Shown: piece after piece, positions 1 to 9,151 of the stretch | Layout: every line of letters starts with the position of its first letter | Numbering within the stretch: position 1 is the first letter of the stretch | NCBI GenBank assembly: GCA_937922655.1 | Contig: CALAJH010000005.1 | Coordinates: 205,484-269,483 of the forward strand | Direction of reading: 5' to 3' | DNA length: 64,000 nucleotides | From: an uncultured Bacteroidia bacterium | GTDB lineage: Bacteria > Bacteroidota > Bacteroidia > J057 > CALAJH01 | Position numbers and translations under genes: made by a program | Notes under the pieces: model-generated | Database searches by the model: none | Told to the model about the DNA's origin: nothing | The model's input: the letters and a program-made list of their open reading frames with translations, nothing else

Positions 1-1671
1 GGCGCCCTGCGATTTGAGGTAAGGAATGGTCTTTTTAGCCACTTCGTTGTCGGGATCGAGTTTTTCGACGCGCAGGTAGTAGTCGAGCGACTTGTTAAAG
101 TTTTTTTCCACGTCGTAGAAAAGGTAACCCAAATAACTGCACGCTTCGATAACCTCCTTTTTGTATTTTTCTTCTTTTTGCTGTGCGTCCACTTCGGCGA
201 TGACCTTCTCGTAGTGGGGCCGAGCGAGTTGTTCTTTGTATTCGGGGTCTTTTTTGGCTTTGATACGTGCAACGTAAAGGTGAGCCTCAATCACTTCGGG
301 GCGTTTTTCGGCCACGGACTCCAAAATAGGCAAGGCTTTTTCGTTGTCTTTGAGTTTGGCGTAATACAACCACCCCAAGTTGAATTCGTCGTTCACGCTC
401 ACGTTGGGCGTTTTTTTGACGTACAAATCAAGGTATTTGGCCGCGTTTTCGTAGTCATTGTTTTTCTTGGCGGCGTCGGAAAATATTTTATACAATTCCG
501 TTCCTTTTTCGTCTTCTTTAATGTATTTCTCTAAATTTTCTTCCGCCTTGTCCTGTTTGCCGGTGTTCATATAAATAATGGCGGCATACTTGTAGTCTTT
601 GGCGATAAGGTTGACGGGTTTGACGGAGGCGTAAAACTGTTCCAAGGCGGCGCTTGCCTCGTCGTATTTGCCCACCTCGCAAAGCGAATAAGCCAAAAGA
701 CGATGCAACACAAAACCAACGGTATCTTTCATGACCGCCCGAAGTTCCGCGGCGGCTTCGGCGTAGTTTTTGGTCAGATACAACAGTTGGGCGTAACGCA
801 CGCGACCGAAAACGTCGTTGCCCAAAATTTCGACGTACTTTTTGGCGTAGTATTTTGAGTTGTCGTATTGGCCGGCTTTAAACAAAATTTCGGCCATTTC
901 GCGGTAGGCGGGGGCGAACTTGGGGTCGATGCCTTCGGTGATTTTTTTGAGGGTGGCTATCGCGTCGTTGAGTTTGTTTTGTTTGGCTTGAAGTTTGGCG
1001 AGGGCGAAATGGGCTTTGAGGGATTGGGGCGCGGTTTGGGCGGCGTGGGAATATTTGGACATCGCGACCTCCTCGACGCCCTGGGTAAGCCATACGTCGC
1101 CCAGCGCCGTTTCGACGTCGGCAATCATTTCGGGTTTGGATTTGTCGACCTTGCTTTCGGCAAGGGTGAGGAGTTTGGTGGCTTCGTCAATGGCCGCGGT
1201 TTTTTCGGCTTTGTCCTTGGTGCGACGGTAGATTTCCATATAGGCCTCGGCCATTTGGATGAGCAGGTAAACGTCGCCGGAAACGTTTTCTTTGGCGCGG
1301 GCAAGATTGGCTTTTCCGTCGGCGATGTTGCCGGCGGCGATGTCGGTCAATCCCATACCGACGATGTTATAGACGTATTTTTTGTCTTTGGCCAAACCGC
1401 CGGCAAAGTTTTCTCGGGCGGCGGCCATGAACTTTTCGGCTTCTTCTTTGCCGGTGTCGTCGTCGGTCGCCAGTTTGTAGAACGCCATACCGCGGTAGAA
1501 CATCGGTTTGGCGTCTTTGGGGTTGCCGGAAATAAGACCGTTGCAAACTTCGATGGCCTTTTTAAATTCCTCGTTTTCCAAGTAACGCTTGGCGTCCTCG
1601 ATGGTTTGCGCCCCAAGACGCAGGCTTGCGGCCAATGCCGCTATTGCCAACCCTGTCGCTTTGATTTTCAT
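1..1671 (-). CDS. Exported TPR-repeat protein, C-terminus cut by window edge
   Basis: The frame is open from the ATG at 1671 to base 1, about 557 residues, with no stop, so the protein continues outside the window. It begins with a signal peptide (MKIKATGLAIAALAASLRLGAQ) and is then almost entirely helical TPR-type repeats, for example around AIEVCNGLISGNPKDAKPMF and ALPILESVAEKRPEVIEAHL. Periplasmic or outer-membrane TPR proteins of this kind usually scaffold envelope complexes; the partner cannot be told from sequence. An in-frame ATG at 1680 gives MGN-MKIK and is a less likely start because it would lengthen the n-region. A -7 element at 1740-1747 lies 68 bases upstream. No catalytic domain is visible in the part present. 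Confidence 0.85.
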   Translation of the reverse strand, partial: MKIKATGLAIAALAASLRLGAQTIEDAKRYLENEEFKKAIEVCNGLISGNPKDAKPMFYRGMAFYKLATDDDTGKEEAEKFMAAARENFAGGLAKDKKYVYNIVGMGLTDIAAGNIADGKANLARAKENVSGDVYLLIQMAEAYMEIYRRTKDKAEKTAAIDEATKLLTLAESKVDKSKPEMIADVETALGDVWLTQGVEEVAMSKYSHAAQTAPQSLKAHFALAKLQAKQNKLNDAIATLKKITEGIDPKFAPAYREMAEILFKAGQYDNSKYYAKKYVEILGNDVFGRVRYAQLLYLTKNYAEAAAELRAVMKDTVGFVLHRLLAYSLCEVGKYDEASAALEQFYASVKPVNLIAKDYKYAAIIYMNTGKQDKAEENLEKYIKEDEKGTELYKIFSDAAKKNNDYENAAKYLDLYVKKTPNVSVNDEFNLGWLYYAKLKDNEKALPILESVAEKRPEVIEAHLYVARIKAKKDPEYKEQLARPHYEKVIAEVDAQQKEEKYKKEVIEACSYLGYLFYDVEKNFNKSLDYYLRVEKLDPDNEVAKKTIPYLKSQGA

Positions 1672-1739
1672 GTTTCCCATCGTCCTTTGGGGGACCTTCC
1701 GCTGAATAGACAATTTTTGTGCCTATTGTATACGCGCGG

Positions 1740-1747
1740 CAAAAATA
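1740..1747 (-). promoter_or_regulatory. -7 promoter element of the TPR gene
   Basis: TATTTTTG on the minus strand matches the Bacteroidota -7 consensus TAnnTTTG exactly. The predicted leader is about 60 bases, longer than usual for this window, and contains a short inverted repeat near 1704-1728. Confidence 0.5.
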
Positions 1748-1978
1748 CAAAAAAAAATAGTACTACACGTCGGGTTATTTCCGTTTCGTTAGCCCTAAAC
1801 CAACGATGGCGACGATGCGCATAGCGCCCCGGCGTCCTCAAACTTGACACCGAGGGCAAACAAAACCACCGCCCGTCGACACCGATTTGTCGTCGTCGTT
1901 CGTTTCGCAATACTTCTTTTTTTCGAATCTGCCGGGGTGTACCTTTATGGTTGTTGTACGTCGTACGCCGGGCTTTGT

Positions 1979-2878
1979 TTAATCATTGGGGTCTTTGTCC
2001 GAAGCGATGGCCGCAACTTGGGCGACGTCCGGCTCCGTAAGCTCGGCCACCTCCTCGACGCTCAATGCCGCGCCGCAAAAGTTTGGCCGCCAATTTCAGG
2101 CCTGCACCCAATTCGCCTTTGGAGAAACCCTTCTTTTCGTCCTCCGAAAAACCCTGAGCCCCCCCCCTCGTAACGCATCTCGTAAAGCACGTCCAAGAAA
2201 CTCCTCTTTGAGTCTACGAATCTTCTCCCCCTCCGCCGTCGTTTGCAACAACGCCATAAATCTCCTAAAAAATTTCCCGTCCTTGACCGCGGCCGAAAAC
2301 CCGAAAACTATCGACGCCCAACCGCGCCATTCCCGTTCGTCCTCGACCGCGTTCAACCTTTTTACGATTTTATCGACCGCAAGGTTGCGTTCGTCCGACA
2401 AAACCGCCAACGCCCCCCCCCCCCCGCAACCCCCTCGACCTCCAAACACCTCTCGACGGGCAGATACGGCATGACCACGTGCGAAACCACAATCTCGGGC
2501 AAGTCCGAAAGCGAAAAAACCGCCCCCGACGGCGGACGCGTCAAAACCACCGCCCCCGCGTACCCACAATCGACTCCCCGTGTGCCGAAAGATGCTCGCG
2601 ATGTTTGCCCGCCTTGTACTCCACGACCCGTACGGCAATGTTTTTGTCGTAACGCGTAAACGCCTCGCACCCCAAAAACGCCGTTTCGGCACAACCCTCC
2701 ACCACGGCAGTCCAAGAACCGTCGCCGCGCAGGCTCCGTTCCGATTCGACCAACTCCTTGTCGCCCCCCGAGCGTCGCCCCCAAACCCCGAAACAACAAA
2801 CCCCGAAAAAGTCCGGGCGACGGTTCATTATCCGTTTGATGCCCGTGTCGCAAACAAAAGCGTCAATCCGCCGTTCAT
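1979..2878 (-). pseudogene. Frame-broken Rpn/PD-(D/E)XK nuclease-like gene with long G tracts
   Basis: Coding-like minus-strand segments occur in all three frames in one order. From 2878 there is a short start, then DTGIKRIMNRRPDFF and VVEYKAGKHREHL, then a shift to PEIVVSHVVMPYLPVE, then a shift at a G13 tract (2413-2425) to KIVKRLNAVEDEREWRGW, another near a G9 tract (2159-2167), and a final LSVEEVAELTEPDVAQVAAI ending at the TAA at 1979. The tail resembles the C-terminal (A)K-LL-x-G-x-S-x-EEVAE signature common in Rpn-type PD-(D/E)XK nuclease/transposase proteins, and VVEYK could be the E-x-K of the nuclease core. Family assignment is inference. At least four frame changes argue for a dead gene, although the G13 tract could also be a phase-variable or mis-sequenced site. 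I see no other gene between 1681 and 3010. Confidence 0.55.
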
Positions 2879-3010
2879 GCGATAAAATTAATCGTTTTGT
2901 TACGCACGACGACCATCGATTAAACTTGAATTTTCGTCGGAATTGGCGGGCCTTGTTTTGTCGTCGAAAAAACAAGGCTTCGCAAATTAAAAAAATCCGC
3001 CGATAGCGCT

Positions 3011-3018
3011 TAATTTTG
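3011..3018 (+). promoter_or_regulatory. -7 promoter element of the patatin gene
   Basis: TAATTTTG, an exact TAnnTTTG match. It overlaps the first possible TTG start of the patatin frame (3016), so translation must begin downstream, which favours the TTG at 3037. Confidence 0.55.
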
Positions 3019-3036
3019 TGGAAACAAACGAACGAA

Positions 3037-5346
3037 TTGAACAGGTTTTTGGGGGCGTGGGCATTGTGTTGCCTATGCCTAAGCGGATTGTACGGACAGG
3101 CGGCACGCAAAAAAGTGGGGGTCGTCTTGTCGGGCGGGGGCGGCGTGGGCATGGCCCACATCGGCGTTTTACAAGCCTTCGAGGACTACGGCATTCCCAT
3201 AGACTACGTCACCGGCACATCGGCGGGCGCGATGATAGGCGGTTTTTACGCCGCCGGCTATTCCCCGAGGGAAATTTTGGAAATGATGGTCAAGGATGCG
3301 GAGAACGCACTGGCCCCGGGGCTGGTCTTGGACGAAGCGTATTATTTTCGCCGCCACGAACCCGACGCCACCTTTTTCAATTTACCCCTTTCGTTTTTCG
3401 GCACCAAGCGCAACCTGCCCGAAAGCCTGTTTTCGGATTATGAAATCAACCTTTTACTGAATCGATATTTGGCGGGGGCCGAAGCGGCCTGCCGCCAAAA
3501 TTTTGACAGCCTCATGATTCCCTACCGCGCCATGGCCGCCGATATCTTCGAGCAAAAAGCCATCGCGCTCAAATCGGGCTCGCCGGCCTTCGCCGTACGC
3601 GCGTCCATGGCCGTGCCGCTCTTTTTTTCCTCCGCCTCCAACGACCGATACAAAAATCTTTTCGACGGCGGGGTCTATGACAATTTTCCCGTCCAACCGA
3701 TGCTCGAAGAGTTCAACCCCGATTACGTCGTCGGCGTGAACGTCACCGGTTCGCCTACGCCCAAAGAGGAGGTCGAAGAGCAAGGCAATTTCATTCGTTA
3801 CCTTTTGGCGCAAGCGCTTATCGACCAACACTCGTGGGAAAAAATGCCGTCCAACGGTTTTTTGATTATGCCCGACATGGAGGGGCTGAGCGTGTTGAAT
3901 TTTTCCGCCGCTCACACCCTCGCTGCTTACAAACGCGGTTACCACTCGGCCATTGCTTGTATTGAGGACCTCAAAGAAGAAGTCGGAACGCTTGTGGACA
4001 CGGCGGAATTTCGACGGCGCCGCGAGGCCTTTCGTAAAAAGTGGCCGCCGCTCAAAATTACGGCCGTCGAGGCTCAGGGCGTCGGCGAATGGGAAAAAAA
4101 ATTCATCGAGCGTACCTCGCGCGTGCGCCCCGGCGACACCCTCGGCTTCGACGATCTCCAAAAACGGTATTTTCGTTTGCGGGCCGACGGCAAATACGGT
4201 TCGGTTTTTCCCGAACTGCGTTTCGACGGCCAAAGCTACACCGCGCGTTTTTACCTCAAGCCCCGCCCGCGCTTTAATTTGCGCTTGGGCGGCGCCTTTT
4301 TCACCCCCACCGACCACCAACTCCAAATCGCCGCCTCTTACGGCGTTGTTACCCTCGTCGGCATGCAGGCGGAACTCGACCTCATGCGCGGCTCGGTCTA
4401 CAACCACGCCAAACTCCGCGGACGCATAGACTTTCCGACGCCTTTGCCGTTTTTGCTCGAACTCGACGGTACGTTTTTACAATGGGACCTCCAACGCCCA
4501 ATTTTCACGTTTTTTAATTTCAATCGAAGCGCCGGAGCCTCCTTTGAAAGCTTTGAATTGAAACCTTACGTCAGTTTCCCATTCAATCCGAAAACCAAAA
4601 CCTCCGTCGGCCACGCGTTCCAAAATTTCACCTGGTCGTATTTCGACAAAGCCGTCGTGCTGAGCACCGACACCTTCGACCGCACCCGCTTTTCCGGTTC
4701 AAGCACGTTTCTCGTTTTGGAAAACAATTCGTTGGACGAAAAAATGTACGCGGGCAAAGGCGCCGCGCTGTATTTTTCGATTCGCTTCAACCGCGGACGA
4801 ATAGAATACATTCCGGGGCCGTTCCCCGAACAAAGCCGTTCGGCCGAACGAAATTGGTTTATGGCCCGGGCAAGTTATCAATCCTACGTTCGCCCGTTCA
4901 ACAAAACGGCCTTTGGCATACAATTGGACGGCGCGCTTTCCACCCTGCCTCCGCAAACCCCGTCGACGGCCAACACGCTCATGTCCCCCCTCTTCTCGCC
5001 CGTACAGGAAAGCCCCATGATTTTCATTCCCCGGCTTTATTCCAAACTGTTCGCCGCCATCGGATTAAAGTTCGTGTATTTTTTGACCAAAAAAATACAG
5101 TTGCGTACCGAATGGTATTATATGCACGGTTTTCTCCATGCCCTCAAAGGCGCCGATGGCAACCTCGGAGAAGTCCTGCGCTTAAACTGGGAAGACCGAA
5201 TGTTTATCGGAACTTTGGGGCTGAGTTACGACACGCGCGTCGGACCCATTGCCGTTTTCGTCAATTACTACGACCGCGAACCCATTCCCTTCCGTCCCGT
5301 GGTACACATCGGCTATATGCTTTTTACGCGTACGCCGTGGTATTGA
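3037..5346 (+). CDS. Outer-membrane patatin-like phospholipase (PlpD-like, with barrel domain)
   Basis: Lipid acyl hydrolase predicted to cleave phospholipid esters at the cell surface or in the periplasm. After a signal peptide (MNRFLGAWALCCLCLSGLYG) the patatin domain carries the oxyanion loop SGGGGVGMAHIGVL, the nucleophile motif GTSAG (Ser61) and the Asp of DGGVYDNFP (Asp210), a complete Ser-Asp dyad. Residues about 340-400 look like a POTRA-type segment and the rest is beta-barrel-like, ending in an aromatic residue (TRTPWY), as expected for outer-membrane proteins. The frame is open from a TTG at 3016, but a -7 element covers that codon, so I chose the TTG at 3037, which also gives a compact signal peptide. 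There is no ATG near the N-terminus. Length (769 aa) fits patatin-barrel proteins. Confidence 0.88.
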   Translation: MNRFLGAWALCCLCLSGLYGQAARKKVGVVLSGGGGVGMAHIGVLQAFEDYGIPIDYVTGTSAGAMIGGFYAAGYSPREILEMMVKDAENALAPGLVLDEAYYFRRHEPDATFFNLPLSFFGTKRNLPESLFSDYEINLLLNRYLAGAEAACRQNFDSLMIPYRAMAADIFEQKAIALKSGSPAFAVRASMAVPLFFSSASNDRYKNLFDGGVYDNFPVQPMLEEFNPDYVVGVNVTGSPTPKEEVEEQGNFIRYLLAQALIDQHSWEKMPSNGFLIMPDMEGLSVLNFSAAHTLAAYKRGYHSAIACIEDLKEEVGTLVDTAEFRRRREAFRKKWPPLKITAVEAQGVGEWEKKFIERTSRVRPGDTLGFDDLQKRYFRLRADGKYGSVFPELRFDGQSYTARFYLKPRPRFNLRLGGAFFTPTDHQLQIAASYGVVTLVGMQAELDLMRGSVYNHAKLRGRIDFPTPLPFLLELDGTFLQWDLQRPIFTFFNFNRSAGASFESFELKPYVSFPFNPKTKTSVGHAFQNFTWSYFDKAVVLSTDTFDRTRFSGSSTFLVLENNSLDEKMYAGKGAALYFSIRFNRGRIEYIPGPFPEQSRSAERNWFMARASYQSYVRPFNKTAFGIQLDGALSTLPPQTPSTANTLMSPLFSPVQESPMIFIPRLYSKLFAAIGLKFVYFLTKKIQLRTEWYYMHGFLHALKGADGNLGEVLRLNWEDRMFIGTLGLSYDTRVGPIAVFVNYYDREPIPFRPVVHIGYMLFTRTPWY

Positions 5347-5479
5347 GCGAAAAAATACCGTAACGCCCGAAAGGCTTGCAACAGCGCAAACGATAGATTT
5401 TTGGCCAAAAAGTCGCATCGTTTCGATAAAAAACCCGGTTTCGGCGAAAAGCTCGCGCACCTTCAACCCAAAGGCGTGT

Positions 5480-6330
5480 ATTGGCCCGAATACGGCCCGA
5501 CCCTCGGATAAATTTTTCCCGTCCGGCGACAATCCAAATCCTCCGTTTTTTGAACGATGGATTGAATTTGCCCCGTGAACAGGGTTTTGGGATAACGATT
5601 GTAAGTGTTTGTCACCCGATTGACGGCGGGGATTTGCGGGTCTGCGAGCGGATTTTGGGTGACGGCGAGGCCCAAATCCCGACACGGCTCACCGTCCACG
5701 GCACGTAAAAGTTTTCGTTGGCCTGCAATTGGGAGGCTTGGACGGGGTAGATGGCCAAACCGGCGAAGCGGCTGTTTGTACGGGGACGTTGACGATGCCT
5801 TGGACGCCGTCGGGGCGTCCAAAACAAAGGCCTGCATCCGTTGATAATGCACGTAAAAGGCGTTGACGTTGAACCCAAAACGGTTTTTCCACCAAGTGGT
5901 CTTGACGCCGACCTCGCCGTTGATGGTGGACTCCGAATTGTAGAATTCGGCGAAAAGCTCGATACCGGGGGCGTTGAATCCGCCGCATTTTGCTTTGTCC
6001 GGCGGCTGAATACTTTGAGATTATAAATAAAATCCAAGCGATGACAATTTTTGGGGCCGATAACAAAAAATATCCACAAGTCCGGAAAGTACATATTTTT
6101 TGTTGTGAATATTGCGTCTTGTTGTCCGGTCAGTGGAAGCCGAGGCGTTGTCAAAAACAAAACTTTTGGTGTAAAGCTGGTTCGTTCCCAATCCGCCCTC
6201 CCTAAAAACGGTTGAAACCCCTATTCGCGTCCTTATCGAACGCGCATTCAAAGAGTTCGTTTTCATCCGCGCCGTGCTTCCACGGGCCGTGCGTATTGCG
6301 GTTTGTACAACTGAAATTTTATGGATTTTC
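5480..6330 (-). pseudogene. Degraded TonB-dependent receptor barrel fragment
   Basis: The 1.09 kb between the patatin and esterase genes has no intact gene. On the minus strand, pieces of a receptor barrel appear in successive frames: GVSTVFREGGLGTNQLYTKS (near 6250), then NIHNKKYVLSGLVDIF (near 6100), then SESTINGEVGVKTTWW and KNRFGFNVNAFYVHYQRMQ (near 5840-5950), then GLAIYPVQASQLQANENFYV (near 5720). The E-x-G-V-K-T-x-W-W-x-N-R-F-x-F-N-V-N-x-F-Y block is typical of the barrel strands of FecA-like TonB-dependent receptors. No signal, plug or TonB box remains. Boundaries are approximate. I infer decay of a once functional receptor gene. Confidence 0.6.
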
Positions 6331-6398
6331 ATCATCGCCCGCGGCACGCCGCCTCAAAAAATCTTGGCATTTACCCTGCCCAATCAAAATAAAATTCA

Positions 6399-6406
6399 TA
6401 CTTTTG
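6399..6406 (+). promoter_or_regulatory. -7 promoter element of the esterase gene
   Basis: TACTTTTG, an exact TAnnTTTG match 29 bases before the ATG at 6436, giving a short leader of about 23 bases. Confidence 0.5.
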
Positions 6407-6435
6407 TCGTCTAAAATCCATTTTTATTTATTTAC

Positions 6436-8301
6436 ATGAAAATAATTTATTTATGGCTTGCGCTGGCGGGAACGTGGACTGCGAGATTGCAAGCGCAAAA
6501 CTGCGGCGACGGACGCTATTGGAACGAAGTGTTCCCGAATTTCAAGCTTCAATCCGACATCGTTTACGGTCAGAACGTCAACGCCGACGGACAAAACCAA
6601 CAGCTGAAATTCGACCTTTACACGCCTACGGGCGACACTGCCGGCAACCGGCCGCTGGTCATCATGGCGCACGGCGGCTCGTTCGTCGGCGGAAACAAAA
6701 CCCAAGAAGAGGTTACGCAGTTTTGCAAGGCGTTGGCCAAACGGGGCTACGTTTGCGCCTCGATTCAGTACCGTCTCGGCCTAAACTTCGCCACCGACCT
6801 CAACGCCACGGGTCTGCTCAAAGCCGTGATTCGCGCCGTCCACGACGGCAAGGCGCTCGTCCGTTTTTTTCATAAGTCGGTCGTCGAAAACGGAAACCCC
6901 TACGGCATCGACACGACGAAAATGTTTTTTGGCGGCAGCAGCGCGGGCGCGTTTTTGGCTCTCCACCTCCAATACATGGACAAAATCGAGGAGTTTGCCG
7001 AAATCGACGACCCGTCCGTCATCGAAGGCTTGGGAGGAATGGACGGAGCTTCGGGCAATCCGGGCTTTACTTCCACCGTCGATGCGGTCATCAACCTTTG
7101 CGGCGCGATGGGTAAGGCGCATTGGATTGAAGCGGGCGACGTGCCGGTTTTCAACGTCGGCGCGAGCGACGACGGCGTCGTACCCTACGCCGCAGGTTCG
7201 GCCGGCATAGACCCAATTCTTTTGTCCGTCGAGGGCCCCAAACTCATTCACGAACGCGGCCTTGAGCTTGGCGTAAACAGCAAACTGCTCACCTTTTGGG
7301 GCGCCGGCCACGTCCCTTACGCCCCGGGACAAAACCCCAATTCCGCCGCCTACTTCGACACCACCCTTGCCTTCATCGTCGAAAACCTTTATCCGCTCGT
7401 CTGCTCCACCCCCCCGCCAACCCGCCGTCGCATTCAACTCGTGCACGCCTCGCAAGACCCCATGCTTGCCGCCGCCGATGTTTTCATCAACGGTCAGCCT
7501 CTTGCCGAGGGCGTGGCGTTCAAGTCGGCGAGCGCCCCCATCGACCTCGCCCCATGGACGAACGAAGCCTCTTTTACGTTAAGCATCGCGCCCGCCAACG
7601 GCGCCGCCGTCCATCAAAAAAACGTTACACTCTCGGGCGGAAATGTCGACGCCCACATCGTCGCCGCGGGAATCATCGGCGACAACGACTATCCCTTTGA
7701 TTTTTACGTCAAAGAAGGCGCCGTTTTCAATCCCGTCGACAACAACCAAGCTTATTATCGGGTGTTTCACGGTGCGTCGGCGCCCGCCGTGGACGTGCTT
7801 GCGGCAGGCACGCCTTTGATTTCCAATCTTGCCTTCGGCCGGTACAACGACTCGTATTTGATTTTGCCGTCGGGCGACTACGTCGTCGGCGTCGCGCCGA
7901 CAGGAAGCACAGAGGCCTTGGCGTCGTTTGACGTGGCGGCGGCAGGGGGAACGGCGGCCTTGGTCGTAGCCGTCGGCACGCCGGGCAACGACTTCGGGCT
8001 TTACGCCGGCACGCCCGCCGGCGGCGCATTGACCCCTTTGCCCGTTCACACCACCGCCCGTACGGGCGCCGAGCCAACGGCCGGTTTCAACGTTTATCCC
8101 AATCCCGCCACCGACGCCCTGCATTTTATCGCCTCCCGAATCCCCGGACCCATAACGATTTTTGACGCGCAAGGCCGAGCGCTGCGTACCCTTCAACCCG
8201 AAACGCCGACGTTCACGCTTTCCGTCGCCGACTTCGCCCCCGGACTTTACATCTATCGGGCTGAGGGCGGCGCCACGGGAAAATTCGTCGTCGCACGATA
8301 A
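6436..8301 (+). CDS. T9SS-secreted carboxylesterase with DUF4397 domains
   Basis: Secreted alpha/beta hydrolase, probably an esterase on the cell surface or released. Domains in order: signal peptide (1-20); hydrolase core with oxyanion motif HGG (His79), nucleophile G-S-S-A-G (Ser169) and a late Asp/His region near DDGVVPYAAG and GAGHVPYAPG; two DUF4397-type repeats (RIQLVHASQDP, about residue 333, and YYRVFHGASAPAVDVL, about 436); and a C-terminal T9SS type A sorting domain beginning NVYPNPATDAL and ending GLYIYRAEGGATGKFVVAR. The tail predicts export by the type IX system and attachment or release at the surface. It stands alone, with its own promoter and a strong terminator. The substrate is unknown. 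Confidence 0.9.
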   Translation: MKIIYLWLALAGTWTARLQAQNCGDGRYWNEVFPNFKLQSDIVYGQNVNADGQNQQLKFDLYTPTGDTAGNRPLVIMAHGGSFVGGNKTQEEVTQFCKALAKRGYVCASIQYRLGLNFATDLNATGLLKAVIRAVHDGKALVRFFHKSVVENGNPYGIDTTKMFFGGSSAGAFLALHLQYMDKIEEFAEIDDPSVIEGLGGMDGASGNPGFTSTVDAVINLCGAMGKAHWIEAGDVPVFNVGASDDGVVPYAAGSAGIDPILLSVEGPKLIHERGLELGVNSKLLTFWGAGHVPYAPGQNPNSAAYFDTTLAFIVENLYPLVCSTPPPTRRRIQLVHASQDPMLAAADVFINGQPLAEGVAFKSASAPIDLAPWTNEASFTLSIAPANGAAVHQKNVTLSGGNVDAHIVAAGIIGDNDYPFDFYVKEGAVFNPVDNNQAYYRVFHGASAPAVDVLAAGTPLISNLAFGRYNDSYLILPSGDYVVGVAPTGSTEALASFDVAAAGGTAALVVAVGTPGNDFGLYAGTPAGGALTPLPVHTTARTGAEPTAGFNVYPNPATDALHFIASRIPGPITIFDAQGRALRTLQPETPTFTLSVADFAPGLYIYRAEGGATGKFVVAR

Positions 8302-8312
8302 CCTCCCGCCTT

Positions 8313-8351
8313 AAAAAACGAGGCCGGCGCAACGCTCCCGGCCTCGTTTTT
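8313..8351. terminator. Strong rho-independent terminator after the esterase gene
   Basis: A perfect 9-bp stem CGAGGCCGG/CCGGCCTCG (8319-8327 with 8338-8346) is flanked by A6 and T5 runs, so it can act in both directions. It lies directly after the esterase stop codon. Confidence 0.85.
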
Positions 8352-8609
8352 CATTTTGTCCCTCCGAAATCCATAAAATACGGGCGCATGCGGCATCGCG
8401 TCGATTCCCCACCGAAGCACTCCGGCGTCGACGGGCCCAAAAATTTCCCATTGTTGTCCAAACGTAAAAAAACGGGGAGTAATGCCGTAAAAAAAAACGA
8501 CGTTGTTTTGCGTTCGATGTACAACCCCGCCGCCGGCCGCAATATCGTACGGAAAACGAAACACAATCCATCGTTTCATGGGCGACAAAATAGGCAAAAC
8601 AAACATACG
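8352..8609 (-). pseudogene. 5' duplicate of the neighbouring coiled-coil gene joined to unrelated sequence
   Basis: Bases 8562-8609 repeat 9106-9153 exactly (48 bp): promoter element, leader and the first codons (MKRWIV) of the gene at 8623-9123. After these codons the sequence diverges. The frame stays open (FRFPYDIAAGGGVVHRTQNN and onwards) but runs through the terminator into the end of the esterase gene and shows no family features. I read it as the remnant of a tandem duplication whose body was deleted. A TATGTTTG element (8600-8607) would still allow transcription. Confidence 0.55.
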
Positions 8610-8622
8610 AAAAAATATTGAA

Positions 8623-9123
8623 CTACGACGAAGAAGAAGGTTGGGCGCCCGTTGTCGTTCCGCGCCGCAGGGTTTCCATTTCTTGTCGGAGTTTTTTGGC
8701 TTCTTCAATAAATTCCGATTCTTTTTCCCGCAGTTTTCGTTCGTTGAGTATGCCTTCGTGGGTGGCAAGGATTTTGTTGATGCGTTGAATTTGCCAAAAG
8801 ATGCCCGTGCCGATGGCAATCATGATTCCGATAATCGCCAAAAGCAACTGTTGCAAAAAATCAAACCTTGCGTCCATTTGCTTTTGCATCGCGTCGAAAC
8901 GAACGTCCATTTGCTTTTGCATCGCGTCGAAACGTTGGTCGATGTTTTTTTCCAACGCCTCCAATTTCAATTCCACCGTGTGCAAACGGTCTCTGTCGCC
9001 CAACGTGAAGGGAACGGGCGTGTTGAGGCGGGGGTCGTCGTATTTGTCTTTTTTTTCGAGTTCTTGGCCGAAAACCACGCTCCCGGACGCAACGGCGAAA
9101 AAAATCACAATCCATCGTTTCAT
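8623..9123 (-). CDS. Small membrane-anchored coiled-coil protein
   Basis: 166 residues: signal peptide (MKRWIVIFFAVASGSVVFGQ), a conserved-looking DDPRLNTPVPFTLGDRDRL segment, near-identical heptad-like repeats RFDAMQKQMDV/RFDAMQKQMDA/RFDFLQQ (about 70-92), a membrane helix LLLAIIGIMIAIGTGIFW, and a charged C-terminal coiled coil (NERKLREKESEFIEEAKKLR). I chose ATG 9123 because it begins the signal peptide; the frame extends upstream to an ATG at 9150 that lies inside the -7 element at 9144-9151. Function is not recognised. Partial copies of its 5' end (8562-8609) and 3' end (24447-24586) exist in the window, so this is a gene family prone to recombination. Confidence 0.75.
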   Translation of the reverse strand: MKRWIVIFFAVASGSVVFGQELEKKDKYDDPRLNTPVPFTLGDRDRLHTVELKLEALEKNIDQRFDAMQKQMDVRFDAMQKQMDARFDFLQQLLLAIIGIMIAIGTGIFWQIQRINKILATHEGILNERKLREKESEFIEEAKKLRQEMETLRRGTTTGAQPSSSS

Positions 9124-9143
9124 GGGCGACAAAATAGGCAAAA

Positions 9144-9151
9144 CAAACATA
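9144..9151 (-). promoter_or_regulatory. -7 promoter element of the coiled-coil gene
   Basis: TATGTTTG on the minus strand, an exact TAnnTTTG match 20 bases before ATG 9123. It is copied exactly, with its leader, at 8600-8607. Confidence 0.5.

Noticed and set aside
3454..4407. 317-residue minus-strand frame inside the patatin gene
   Set aside because: Patatin motifs are complete on the other strand; this is a codon-bias shadow.
8253..8579. Possible small gene starting MKRWIVFRFPYD
   Set aside because: Only the first codons are real (copied from 9123); the remainder runs through the terminator into the esterase gene and has no protein-like pattern. Recorded as a remnant instead.
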